Below are positions 1 through 7,434 of a stretch of DNA of 38,634 nt, one piece after another (the stretch's first letter is position 1; each line of letters starts with the position of its first letter). The translations under genes were made by a program, and so were the position numbers. A model generated the notes under the pieces. It did not search any database and was not told the DNA's origin. It worked only from the letters and a program-made list of their open reading frames with translations. This DNA comes from Candidatus Gastranaerophilales bacterium (GTDB lineage: Bacteria > Cyanobacteriota > Vampirovibrionia > Gastranaerophilales > Gastranaerophilaceae), in assembly GCA_900548405.1 (NCBI GenBank), contig UNSJ01000017.1, positions 1 to 38,634 on the forward strand, given 5' to 3'.

Positions 1-340
1 CGAGTTAGTTATTCAATTACAAAATTACAAATAAATAAAATATACTTAAAAAGTAATAAGTATAAACCTTCTAGATGTAATTTACTTTGTAATTTTAAGT
101 AATTCAAAGATTACAAATGGTGCAAAATACCAATATACAATGCTTTTGGATATGTACATTTGAAAAATTTTATATACAATAAATTTATAAATTAATGAAA
201 TCGCCAATAATGACACGCTTTTTCAGAATTGCAAAATTCAGAATGAATGAGATTAAACGGAAACGGTAGTTTAAATATAAATATATAAAAAACATCAAAA
301 AGTTTAACGAGGGTCATTCTCGTATCAGTCGAGGTATTTT
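1..340. other. Gene-free leader with ATTACAAA repeats
   Basis: No credible gene is present here. The octamer ATTACAAA occurs at 16-23, 24-31 and 110-117 and as its complement at 86-93, so the first 117 bases hold four copies, two of them tandem. A small inverted repeat TTAAAC/GTTTAA lies around 253-275. A short hairpin CGAG/CTCG lies just ahead of the methylase-like gene. The base composition is very AT-rich, so some repetition is expected by chance. An origin, promoter or element end are all possible and none is established. Confidence 0.4.
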
Positions 341-1078
341 ATGATAAAAGTTGATTATTTAAAAGAATTTACGGCAAAATTACAAAGTTTAGATAGGTCA
401 AAGCGAACATATGATGTCTTTAGAGACTTTTTGATATTAAGCACTTGTGCATTAGCACAACCGTTCTATCGAAGCGATAAGATTGAGCAGAAATATTTAG
501 AAACAGTAAACAAATACACAAAGAAGCAAGCAGAAGAATTTTCACAACTGCTTGCTTTTTTAATTGATGCATTGACGGAAAAACACCAAGACTTTTTAGG
601 ACAAGTCTATATGCAATTAAAGCTCGGAAATTCAGTTAATGGTCAGTTTTTTACTCCTTATAATATAAGTCAGTTCATGGCTGAAATAAATTTTACAGAG
701 GTTGAAGAAAAGCTGGAAGAACAAGAATTTATAACTCTTTCAGACCCTTGTTGCGGTAGTGCGGGTATGATTATTGCATTTGCTGAAACAATGAAGAACA
801 AAGGCTATAACTATCAGAATCAATTATTTGTTGAAGTTATAGATATTGATGAAATGTGTTTTATGATGGCATATATTCAGCTTTCATTATACGGAATTCC
901 TGCAAAAGTAATGTTGGGTGATACATTGGCATACAAATTTAGTCAAATTATCTGTACCCCGATGTATTTTATTAACGGTTTTTCTTGGCGGTTAAAAGAG
1001 GCTGAAAAGACAAAAACAAACTCCGAGAAAGAAATTATAAAAAAAGTTGAAGAAATAAAACAACTTACATTATTCTGA
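341..1078 (+). CDS. N-6 adenine DNA methylase-like protein, no visible NPPY
   Basis: This 245-residue protein resembles the catalytic domain of HsdM-type N6-adenine methylases. A 'QFFTPYNISQFM' segment near residue 103 is followed by the SAM-binding motif DPCCGSAGM at about 135 and an acidic 'DIDEMC' segment. 'GDTL' then lies where NPP(Y/F) should soon follow. Instead the sequence reads 'CTPMYF' and ends in a charged lysine-rich tail. Motif I suggests SAM binding, while base methylation is doubtful. I recall element-borne methylase-like proteins with a similar TP-x-x replacement, but cannot check that here. The start follows 'GAGG' seven bases upstream. No target-recognition domain, HsdS or HsdR partner is nearby. 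It could be a regulator, an anti-restriction protein or a decayed methylase. Confidence 0.75.
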   Translation: MIKVDYLKEFTAKLQSLDRSKRTYDVFRDFLILSTCALAQPFYRSDKIEQKYLETVNKYTKKQAEEFSQLLAFLIDALTEKHQDFLGQVYMQLKLGNSVNGQFFTPYNISQFMAEINFTEVEEKLEEQEFITLSDPCCGSAGMIIAFAETMKNKGYNYQNQLFVEVIDIDEMCFMMAYIQLSLYGIPAKVMLGDTLAYKFSQIICTPMYFINGFSWRLKEAEKTKTNSEKEIIKKVEEIKQLTLF

Positions 1079-1132
1079 TATGTCACAAAATGGCGTAGGT
1101 TAAGTGCATAATAAAATTAGAAAGATAAAACA

Positions 1133-1447
1133 ATGCAAGATACATTAAAAGAAGATGTCAAAAGACTTATAAAAACAAAATGGTTAAATGTAAATTACTC
1201 AAAATTGATACATTCATTATTTATCAGCTTAAAAATAACTAAACATATCAGTTTAAGCATAATGTTATCTTTTTATCGAATGTCCTTTGATTACGGCTAT
1301 TTATCATTAGGCTTTGATTTTAATTACAGATTAAAAAATATCGACCACAAAAGTATTGGTATAATTGTAAATCTTATCCTTTTAAAAATAGAGATAGAAT
1401 GCTCTGATGACAGACACATAGAAGATTATAAAGGAGTAAAACAATGA
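1133..1447 (+). CDS. Hypothetical protein, 104 residues
   Basis: I do not recognise this protein. It is small, lysine- and isoleucine-rich, and has a central hydrophobic stretch around residues 28-50 that could be a buried helix rather than a true membrane span. A weak purine-rich site precedes the start. Its stop codon overlaps the next start in an ATGA arrangement at 1444-1447. Translation of the two is therefore probably coupled, and they may act together. The composition matches the rest of the element. Confidence 0.55.
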   Translation: MQDTLKEDVKRLIKTKWLNVNYSKLIHSLFISLKITKHISLSIMLSFYRMSFDYGYLSLGFDFNYRLKNIDHKSIGIIVNLILLKIEIECSDDRHIEDYKGVKQ

Positions 1448-1707
1448 AAAATATTATGGAAGAATTATCACCTAATCTTAATGTTATAATCTTCTATGAC
1501 GGTTCAGGCAAAACAAAATTACTGAATTATCTTAAAGCACAAAACTTAAATGCGGAATTTATTGATAATTGTGGGCATGATTTAGACCATAACAGATTGG
1601 TTGAATTCACTAAAAGCTTAAAAGAAAAATCAAGAAACAGGCAATATATCGTAGTAAGTCTTAGAAAAGAAATCATTGATATAGCAGATAAACTTATAAA
1701 ATTATAA
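1444..1707 (+). CDS. Mini SMC/ABC-head-like protein, 87 residues
   Basis: The protein contains 'DGSGKT' near residues 19-24, a hydrophobic strand ending in 'EFIDN' near 37-41, 'DLDHNRL' shortly after, and 'QYIVVSLRKEIIDIADKLI' at the C-terminus. The order and wording resemble the C-terminal head of SMC ATPases: signature motif, Walker B 'DEVDAALD', then the 'FIVVSLRKEM..AD.LIGV' strand. The catalytic Walker B glutamate is not present. 'GSGKT' could be either a degenerate P-loop or an altered ABC signature. The start lies within the previous gene's stop, with AAGGAG upstream. It may be a vestige of an SMC-like gene or a small partner protein. The homology is inferred by eye. Confidence 0.55.
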   Translation: MKNIMEELSPNLNVIIFYDGSGKTKLLNYLKAQNLNAEFIDNCGHDLDHNRLVEFTKSLKEKSRNRQYIVVSLRKEIIDIADKLIKL

Positions 1708-1754
1708 AAGGACTAACCGCAACAGTAGAGAAATGACGAGGAGTAAAAAGAATA

Positions 1755-3404
1755 ATGCAACAAGCAATTATAAATGATGAATTAATGGGTGAAGAACAAT
1801 TATATTATTTCGAAAATGACATCAATTGGTATTATTGTAAATATTTTTCATTCAGAGAAGAATACTGTTATATAGATACTGATAGAACTATTAAACAAAG
1901 TTGTTGTTTTCAGGAAAAATCTATTCTTCCTGATTATTACTATTGTAATTGTACTTTTGATATATCTTTTAAAACTATAAAAGGTGAGAAATATGCCATA
2001 TTAGAATTTCCGAATGTCATATATAAAATCCCTTTCAAATATTACAATAACATAATAGAAGCGTTATATTGCGATATATATGCTTACGATAATTCAAATA
2101 ATTTAAACTATTCAAACTTTCAAAACAAACCTTTAATATTTATGGATAATGATGAAATTATAGGTTGGATAGAACCTTGTGCTTTTGAAGCTTATAGGGT
2201 ATGTGAATATATCGAAGAAGATGTTAAGGGAATACCGCAAGATATTATAAACAATTTTATTTTTAAAGACGTCTCGCCTTTTAAAAACGGTATTTCAAGA
2301 GTAAAATTTGATGATTTTTGTGCAAAATTAGATACAGACGGCAATATTATTCAAAAATATGAATGTGATAATTGTTGGTTTTATGGAAAATATACGACTA
2401 TACAGATTAGCGGTAAATGGGGAGTTATTGACTCAGATAATAATTTTATAATTCCTCCAAAATATGAGAATATAGACTATATTCAAGATGATATGTGGCG
2501 AGTAACTTTAAATAATAAACAAGGGATAATCGATAGTAATGATAGCATTCTTGTAAATATTATTTATGACGAACTTACTAATTACAAAAACACATCATAT
2601 TTAATTGCCGTAAAAAATAATTTATGGGGAATAATAGATAAAAGCGAAAATATTATTATTCCTTTTGAATACAGTCAACTTTGGTATGGGTATATAGGTA
2701 ATGAGATAAAAGACAGCAACATATATGCGATGAAAAATGGTTTTGCAGGTATAATCAGTATCAAAGGGGATATTGTCATACCTTTCGAGTATAAAGAATT
2801 ATTTTATTTGAGCGAAAATACAATTTCTGCAAAAATTGATAACGAAAAATATATCCTAATCAATGAAAATAATGAACGAATCTGTCCGACTATATTTGAA
2901 GATATGCATGAAAATTTTGACAAAACTGATATTTATCCTGTAAAACTTAATGGCTTATGGGGTTTTATAGATGAATTAGGGAACACAAAAATTGATTTTA
3001 AGTATGAAGATGTAAGCAGATTTAGTGATGGCTATTGTGAAGTTGCTATCAAAGGACAAGAGCTGATTTTTAACAATTTTGGCTTAATTGATAAATTGGG
3101 CAATTTAATATTGAATTATGATTATCTTATAAATTGCACATTCATGATTGATGATGAACGTTTTGTTGTAGAAAAAGAACATTACAAACCTTTTATAGTA
3201 GATAAAAACAATAAAATTATCAAAAATGAAATATATGACCGAATATTACCGTATAGCAACAGTACATGTTTCCCCGCAAGATTTTCTGAAAATATTTGGG
3301 GTTTTGTAAATAGAAACGGAGAACCGCTAAAAATCAACAAAGAGAGTTTTAACATACCTATAACAACTATAAATTTTGATGGTATAGATAAAAGGACATT
3401 ATAG
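1755..3404 (+). CDS. WG-repeat protein, 549 residues
   Basis: From about residue 170 to the end the protein consists of degenerate repeats of the WG (KWG) type. Each has a core such as 'GKWGVID..NNFIIPPKYE', 'NLWGIID..ENIIIPFEY', 'GLWGFID..GNTKIDFKYE' or 'NIWGFVN..GEPLK'. I count roughly nine units, several having lost the W or G. Such repeats form beta-rich, probably propeller- or solenoid-like surfaces of mostly unknown binding function. The N-terminal 150 residues are tyrosine- and cysteine-rich and unrecognised. No signal peptide or membrane span is visible, so a cytoplasmic location is likely. The start has GAGGAG about 11 bases upstream. It is an accessory gene of the element with no evident catalytic domain. 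Confidence 0.85.
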   Translation: MQQAIINDELMGEEQLYYFENDINWYYCKYFSFREEYCYIDTDRTIKQSCCFQEKSILPDYYYCNCTFDISFKTIKGEKYAILEFPNVIYKIPFKYYNNIIEALYCDIYAYDNSNNLNYSNFQNKPLIFMDNDEIIGWIEPCAFEAYRVCEYIEEDVKGIPQDIINNFIFKDVSPFKNGISRVKFDDFCAKLDTDGNIIQKYECDNCWFYGKYTTIQISGKWGVIDSDNNFIIPPKYENIDYIQDDMWRVTLNNKQGIIDSNDSILVNIIYDELTNYKNTSYLIAVKNNLWGIIDKSENIIIPFEYSQLWYGYIGNEIKDSNIYAMKNGFAGIISIKGDIVIPFEYKELFYLSENTISAKIDNEKYILINENNERICPTIFEDMHENFDKTDIYPVKLNGLWGFIDELGNTKIDFKYEDVSRFSDGYCEVAIKGQELIFNNFGLIDKLGNLILNYDYLINCTFMIDDERFVVEKEHYKPFIVDKNNKIIKNEIYDRILPYSNSTCFPARFSENIWGFVNRNGEPLKINKESFNIPITTINFDGIDKRTL

Positions 3405-3427
3405 TATCTGTTTTCAAGGGAAAGTTA

Positions 3428-3991
3428 TTATAAATCCAAACTTAAATAAACATTATCAATATTATCTTGTGTAATTCCTATATAGCGAAGTGTTACGCTT
3501 GTTGAGGAATGATTAAACAATTTTTGTATTATTGCGATATCATAGCCATTTTTGTAAGCATGATAACCAAAAGTCTTACGCAAAGTATGTGTTCCGATTT
3601 TATCTTTAATTCCAACTTCTTTAGCAACATTACTCAAGATTTTGTACGCTTGTTGCCGTAATAAAAAACCTTTGTTCTTTCTTGATATAAACAAAGGCTC
3701 ATTTTCTTTATATTCTCTTGTTTTGAGATACTCTTTTAATGCTGATTTAGTCTTATCTGATAGTGGAAAATCCTTAAATTTGTTTGTTTTCTTTTCTCTC
3801 AGTCTTATTCGTTCTTTGATTTTATTACCTTCAATAACATCTGATACAGTGAGTTTCAACAAATCACTAATTCTTAATCCTGAATTAATGCCTACTACAA
3901 ACAGACAATAATCTCTTAAACTTTGTTGTTTAAGCAGTTTTTTAATAGTTTCAATTTTTCTTAAATCTCTAATTGGTTGTACGAATTCCAT
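3428..3991 (-). CDS. Small tyrosine recombinase (phage integrase family)
   Basis: This is a 187-residue catalytic-domain tyrosine recombinase with almost no N-terminal core-binding domain. Visible catalytic elements are the first arginine in 'SGLRISDLL' (about residue 40), 'HTLRKTFGYHAY' carrying His and Arg (about 135), the second histidine in 'LFNHSS', and the nucleophile tyrosine in 'TLRYIGI' (about 169). Family members cut and rejoin DNA at short inverted arm sites. I place the start at the ATG 3991 because GAGG lies eight bases upstream; a GTG three codons earlier abuts that site. The upstream DNA carries four AATGATAC half-sites that could be its substrate. It is oriented against the neighbouring cargo, so it may belong to a nested element or act as an Xer-like resolvase or invertase. 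Confidence 0.88.
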   Translation of the reverse strand: MEFVQPIRDLRKIETIKKLLKQQSLRDYCLFVVGINSGLRISDLLKLTVSDVIEGNKIKERIRLREKKTNKFKDFPLSDKTKSALKEYLKTREYKENEPLFISRKNKGFLLRQQAYKILSNVAKEVGIKDKIGTHTLRKTFGYHAYKNGYDIAIIQKLFNHSSTSVTLRYIGITQDNIDNVYLSLDL

Positions 3992-4009
3992 AAAATACAC
4001 CTCAAATTC

Positions 4010-4160
4010 AATGATACTCTATATATTAATATTATAAATTAAGTATCATTCAATGTACATAAGGATTTTAAAGATATTGCAAAATGTATTTCAAATATAA
4101 TCAGGATAAATTAAACAAATAATTTAGCGAATGATACACAATATAATTATGTATCATTCG
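4010..4160. repeat. Two pairs of inverted AATGATAC half-sites
   Basis: The half-site AATGATACT at 4010-4018 faces AGTATCATT at 4042-4050 across a 23-base AT-only spacer. A second, longer pair, CGAATGATACA at 4128-4138 and TGTATCATTCG at 4150-4160, is a perfect 11-base inverted repeat with an 11-base spacer. The second pair covers the stop codon of the XRE gene. The first sits immediately upstream of the tyrosine recombinase start. They could be recombinase core sites, operators of the recombinase gene, or (second pair) a weak terminator for the XRE gene. Confidence 0.65.
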
Positions 4161-4369
4161 AAATCAAATAAATCTTTTACAGAAACTTCAAGAGCTATGG
4201 CTAATTTAGCAATAGTCTTAATGTTTGGATATTTTTCACATCTTTCCATTTTGCCAATATACGACATATCTAAATCAGCAAGTGAAGATAATTGACCTTT
4301 TGATAAGCCCTTTTTTTCTCGTAATTCTTTAAGTTTTATTGCAAAATTCTCACAAATATTAGCAACCAT
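4154..4369 (-). CDS. XRE-family HTH repressor, 71 residues
   Basis: A minimal lambda-repressor-like helix-turn-helix protein. 'LKELREKKGLSKGQLSSLADLDMSYIGKMERCEKYPNIKTIAKLAIAL' (in pieces, residues about 13-60) follows the classic XRE layout with recognition helix 'DMSYIGKMER'. There is no extra effector domain. It is divergent from the PD-(D/E)XK nuclease gene. The gap contains overlapping 15-base palindromes that fit an XRE operator, so it probably represses itself and the nuclease. No good ribosome site is visible before the ATG, and translation may start near the transcript end. The stop codon lies within an AATGATAC repeat. Confidence 0.85.
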   Translation of the reverse strand: MVANICENFAIKLKELREKKGLSKGQLSSLADLDMSYIGKMERCEKYPNIKTIAKLAIALEVSVKDLFDFE

Positions 4370-4394
4370 AATACAATTGTGCTACAATACTCTT

Positions 4395-4418
4395 GGTCTA
4401 TTATAGACCTAAGGTCTA
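4395..4418. promoter_or_regulatory. Overlapping palindromic operator between XRE and nuclease genes
   Basis: GGTCTA-TTA-TAGACC (4395-4409) and TAGACCT-A-AGGTCTA (4404-4418) are two perfect 15-base palindromes that share one arm, giving three alternating half-sites. Read on the minus strand the first contains TATAAT (4400-4405), a possible -10 box for the XRE gene. Binding here would therefore block its own promoter. The nuclease promoter, with an extended -10 TGTTAGAAT at 4458-4466, lies just beyond. XRE dimer binding is the natural reading but is inferred. Confidence 0.65.
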
Positions 4419-4496
4419 ATTTTGAATTTTGTTACGACACATTTTGACATGGTTGTGTGTTAGAATGTAGGTAACAAGCAAAAAAGGAGCATTTTT

Positions 4497-5693
4497 ATGA
4501 CTATAAAAGAACAAAAACAAGCATTACTACAGTTATTGACTTCAGATGATTTAGCAGAATTACAAGTAAAATCAAACTACAATTTTAATATTTTTCAAGC
4601 ATTAAAATTACAAAACAATGAAGTCAAACATTCTAACTTTTTAGGTTGGCTTTTAACACCTTTTGAAAGCCATCATCTAATGGATAGTTTTCTAAAAGAA
4701 TTACTAAAAATTGCATTAAGAAATAATACCGATTTGGTAAATATCTTATTAAAAGATTTAACTGATGCTAAAATAACATTAGAAAAGACGACCAATGACG
4801 GAAGAAGAATGGATATATTTATAGATTGTCCGAGAAATAAATTAGTCTGTGTGATTGAAAATAAAGTCTGGTCAGGAGAAGGTTGTAACCAATTAGAAGA
4901 CTATAAAAAATATGTGTTAAATCACGATAAATACAAGGACTATGAATACAAATATTTTTTATTTTTAACTCCTCATAAATATTCACCCTGCGAAGATTAC
5001 AAAGGCTATATAAGAATAAACTACGGAGACATTTTAAAAGCAATTAACAACTTGATGAAACAATGCGGTTGTTTGCTTGACGATGATATAAAAATATTTA
5101 TAGAGCATTACATAAAAATGGTAGAAAGGAACATTATGGGAGAAACAGATAAAGAAATCGTTGATTTATGCAGAAAAATATACCGTGAAAACAAGTCTGC
5201 TATTGATTTAATTATAGAAAATAATAACTATAAGGCAGACATATTGAGTCTTATGGAAGAAATTATAAAAAAAAGAACTGATTTACAAGAAATTACAATA
5301 GAATCTAACGGAATAATAGCATTACCAAGTAATTTGAATAACTTAAATCAATTAAAATATGGTGAATGGACAAATGATAATATTGTACAAATTCATTTCA
5401 TAAATTTTGCACAGGGGCATAAAGATGCATGTGTTGAAATACTTGTTGCACCGCCTAAAAATATGGATGACAATGAAAAAAGAAAAAATTTGCTTAAAAA
5501 AATTGAAGAGAAAACAGGCTTAAAGTTTAGAGGTAAAGACTGGAACTATACAGAACCATTTAATATTTTAACTTATGAGGATTGTTTAAATTATGAAAAC
5601 GAGCAAGAAATCAAGGCTCATATTGAAAGAAAAATGGAAGAACTGAAAATCAAGTACATTGATGCTTTGAGAACTGCATTAAACGAACTATAA
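4497..5693 (+). CDS. PD-(D/E)XK nuclease superfamily protein, 398 residues
   Basis: The N-terminal half looks like the PD-(D/E)XK nuclease superfamily group found in defence islands. It has 'KHSNFLGWLL' near residue 42, a strand with Asp in 'MDIFID' (about 104), then 'CVIENKVW' (about 118) supplying the E-x-K pair, followed by 'QLEDYKKYV' and 'YFLFLTP'. The C-terminal half (about 210-398) is charged and unrecognised, and may bind a partner or DNA. GGAG lies seven bases before the ATG. A divergent XRE gene and overlapping palindromes suggest it is kept off until induced. Known relatives include restriction-type and abortive-infection nucleases. The substrate cannot be told from sequence. Confidence 0.8.
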   Translation: MTIKEQKQALLQLLTSDDLAELQVKSNYNFNIFQALKLQNNEVKHSNFLGWLLTPFESHHLMDSFLKELLKIALRNNTDLVNILLKDLTDAKITLEKTTNDGRRMDIFIDCPRNKLVCVIENKVWSGEGCNQLEDYKKYVLNHDKYKDYEYKYFLFLTPHKYSPCEDYKGYIRINYGDILKAINNLMKQCGCLLDDDIKIFIEHYIKMVERNIMGETDKEIVDLCRKIYRENKSAIDLIIENNNYKADILSLMEEIIKKRTDLQEITIESNGIIALPSNLNNLNQLKYGEWTNDNIVQIHFINFAQGHKDACVEILVAPPKNMDDNEKRKNLLKKIEEKTGLKFRGKDWNYTEPFNILTYEDCLNYENEQEIKAHIERKMEELKIKYIDALRTALNEL

Positions 5694-5699
5694 AATTTT

Positions 5700-5740
5700 T
5701 ACAACGCGAGTATGACACAAATTAACATATTTGCGTTGTA
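5700..5740. promoter_or_regulatory. Inverted repeat operator upstream of the WYL gene
   Basis: TACAACGC (5700-5707) and GCGTTGTA (5733-5740) form a perfect 8-base inverted repeat 30 to 70 bases before the WYL start codon. A possible promoter, TTAACA (5722-5727) with a 16-base spacer to TATATA (5744-5749), overlaps the right arm. WYL regulators of defence loci commonly bind such repeats and repress themselves, so autoregulation is a reasonable inference. The repeat also follows the nuclease stop, but it has no T-run and a 25-base loop, which argues against a terminator. Confidence 0.55.
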
Positions 5741-5769
5741 TTATATATATGTAAAAAATTGAGGTTACA

Positions 5770-6741
5770 ATGTCGAGATTAAACAAGGCAGAAGATATAA
5801 TTGAACTTGCTATGATGTTTCAAAACAGTTTCTCGGGACTTTGTATAGCTGATATTCAAAAGCATTTTGAGTGTTCAAGACGGTCTGCCGAACGTATGAA
5901 AACTGTATTATTTGGACTTTTCCCCGATAAAATCGAAGAAGTGCCGACTTCTGACAAGAAAAAGCACTGGCGATTTGTTAAAGGCACAATGAACTCTTTA
6001 ATTTCCTTTTCAGTCGATGATTTTGCGAATTTAGAATATCTGAAAGGTTTATCAAACGATGAAAACAAGAAAAAACAACTTGAAGAATTGATTTTAAAAA
6101 TAAAAGCTCTGACACCGCAAAAAAATGCAAGAGCATTGGAAACTGATATTGATGCAGTGATAGAATCTGAGGGGTTCGCCGTAAGACAGTATTCAAGGGT
6201 AAAAGCTGACCCTAAAATAATGGAATTTCTTAGGTATGCTATGTTGTCATTTAAGAAAATTACGTTTGATTATCTAACGGATAAAGGAAATCGCAAAATT
6301 ACTTTGAACCCTTATGGTGTGATAATATCGGATAAATACTATCTTGTAGGCTATAATGAGTATGTAAACGATTTGAGGCTTTATAAGGTTGATAAAATAA
6401 AAAATCTTGAAATTACGCAAGATTATTTTGACAAAGACGACGATTTTTATTTGCAGGAGTATTGTAATAAATCATTTTCAATATACCAAGAAGAACCGCT
6501 TAATATTACACTTGTTTTTGATAAATCGGTAGCAGAAGATGTTTTGAATTATCATTTTCACCCGACACAAAAATTGAAAACCTTAGACAACGGCAATATC
6601 GAGGTAAAATTCACATCAGGCGGAACTTATGCGATATGTCAAGAACTTTTCAAGTGGGGAACAAACGTGAAAATCAAAAAACCAAGTCGATTAAAGACAT
6701 ATTATAAACAGTATTTATCAGATGTTCTTAATAATTTATAA
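5770..6741 (+). CDS. WYL-domain transcriptional regulator, 323 residues
   Basis: The N-terminal 80 residues form a winged helix-turn-helix ('FSGLCIADIQKHFECSRRSA'). A WYL domain follows at roughly 145-215, visible as 'ITFDYLTDKGNRKITLNPYG' and 'YYLVGYNEYVNDLRLYKVDKI'. A C-terminal extension domain follows at about 240-320. WYL proteins sense nucleic-acid or nucleotide ligands and often repress anti-phage operons (the BrxR and CapW type). GAGG lies six bases upstream of the ATG, and an inverted repeat sits in the promoter. Its place directly after the PD-(D/E)XK nuclease suggests regulation of that gene, of itself, or of the 186-residue gene downstream. Confidence 0.9.
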   Translation: MSRLNKAEDIIELAMMFQNSFSGLCIADIQKHFECSRRSAERMKTVLFGLFPDKIEEVPTSDKKKHWRFVKGTMNSLISFSVDDFANLEYLKGLSNDENKKKQLEELILKIKALTPQKNARALETDIDAVIESEGFAVRQYSRVKADPKIMEFLRYAMLSFKKITFDYLTDKGNRKITLNPYGVIISDKYYLVGYNEYVNDLRLYKVDKIKNLEITQDYFDKDDDFYLQEYCNKSFSIYQEEPLNITLVFDKSVAEDVLNYHFHPTQKLKTLDNGNIEVKFTSGGTYAICQELFKWGTNVKIKKPSRLKTYYKQYLSDVLNNL

Positions 6742-6873
6742 AGTTATTTATAAATTTAGCGAGAGGATACTGTGATAATCGTCGTTAAACTTTTATTGTC
6801 TTTTAATATTAAATATTATAAATAAAAAAGAAAGTTTACTGCGGTATATTCTGAAATCAGTTTTTGATAAAAT

Positions 6874-7434
6874 ATGCTTATGAGTTTAAAAGATTATTCA
6901 CATAATGGTAGATATTTAGAAAAAGCTTTTAGCAAGTATTCATCAAAAAGCCAAAAAGATTTATTGCAAAAATATGCTCTGTTAATTAAAAATGTAAGGT
7001 TAAGATTTGAAACTTACGACGATATTGATAGAAATATTGAAATTGTAAAAAAATTATCACCTAAAGACAGGACTATTGTTTTGTGTGGTGTAAAAATCAG
7101 GTTAAGTTATAAACGTTTTTACCTATTACAACTCTTGTTAGGTAAAGGTACTTGTGATGATATGGATTATATTGATGCATGTTTTAGCAAAAATCATTTT
7201 ACATGCAGAGTATCAACAACATTGGGCAATATGAAGTCTTTTATTAGCAAGTTTAAACAAAATCTTTTTGACTCAATAACTGAGCATTATATCAATGAAG
7301 ATGATTTTAAAGAACAAGATGAACAGATGGTGTCAGGAATAATAGATAAATTAATCAAAAATAACATACGATACGATAAATGTACAATTACTACAAGTTT
7401 TGTTATGGAGCAAAGAGTTAAAAAGCAAAAGTAA
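6874..7434 (+). CDS. Hypothetical protein, 186 residues, possible winged helix
   Basis: I do not recognise a family with certainty. The middle segment 'IRLSYKRFYLLQLLLGKG' followed by 'CRVSTTLGNMKSFISKFKQ' resembles the layout of an OmpR-type winged-helix DNA-binding domain, where 'LTxxEFxLLxLL' is later followed by an 'HIxxLRxKL' recognition helix. The flanks are lysine-rich and helical. No signal peptide or membrane span is visible. The ribosome site is weak and ATG 6874 is followed by another ATG at 6880, so the exact start is uncertain. It sits between the WYL regulator and the replication leader, so a role in control of replication or transcription is possible but unproven. Confidence 0.6.
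   Translation: MLMSLKDYSHNGRYLEKAFSKYSSKSQKDLLQKYALLIKNVRLRFETYDDIDRNIEIVKKLSPKDRTIVLCGVKIRLSYKRFYLLQLLLGKGTCDDMDYIDACFSKNHFTCRVSTTLGNMKSFISKFKQNLFDSITEHYINEDDFKEQDEQMVSGIIDKLIKNNIRYDKCTITTSFVMEQRVKKQK

Noticed and set aside
16..117. ATTACAAA copies near the left edge as iterons or attL
   Set aside because: The sequence is extremely AT-rich, the copies are irregularly spaced, and nothing matches the tRNA-Asn 3' end, so neither an origin nor an attachment site can be claimed.
3642..3911. An 89-codon plus-strand frame opposite the tyrosine recombinase
   Set aside because: It covers the conserved catalytic region on the other strand and has no supporting ribosome site.
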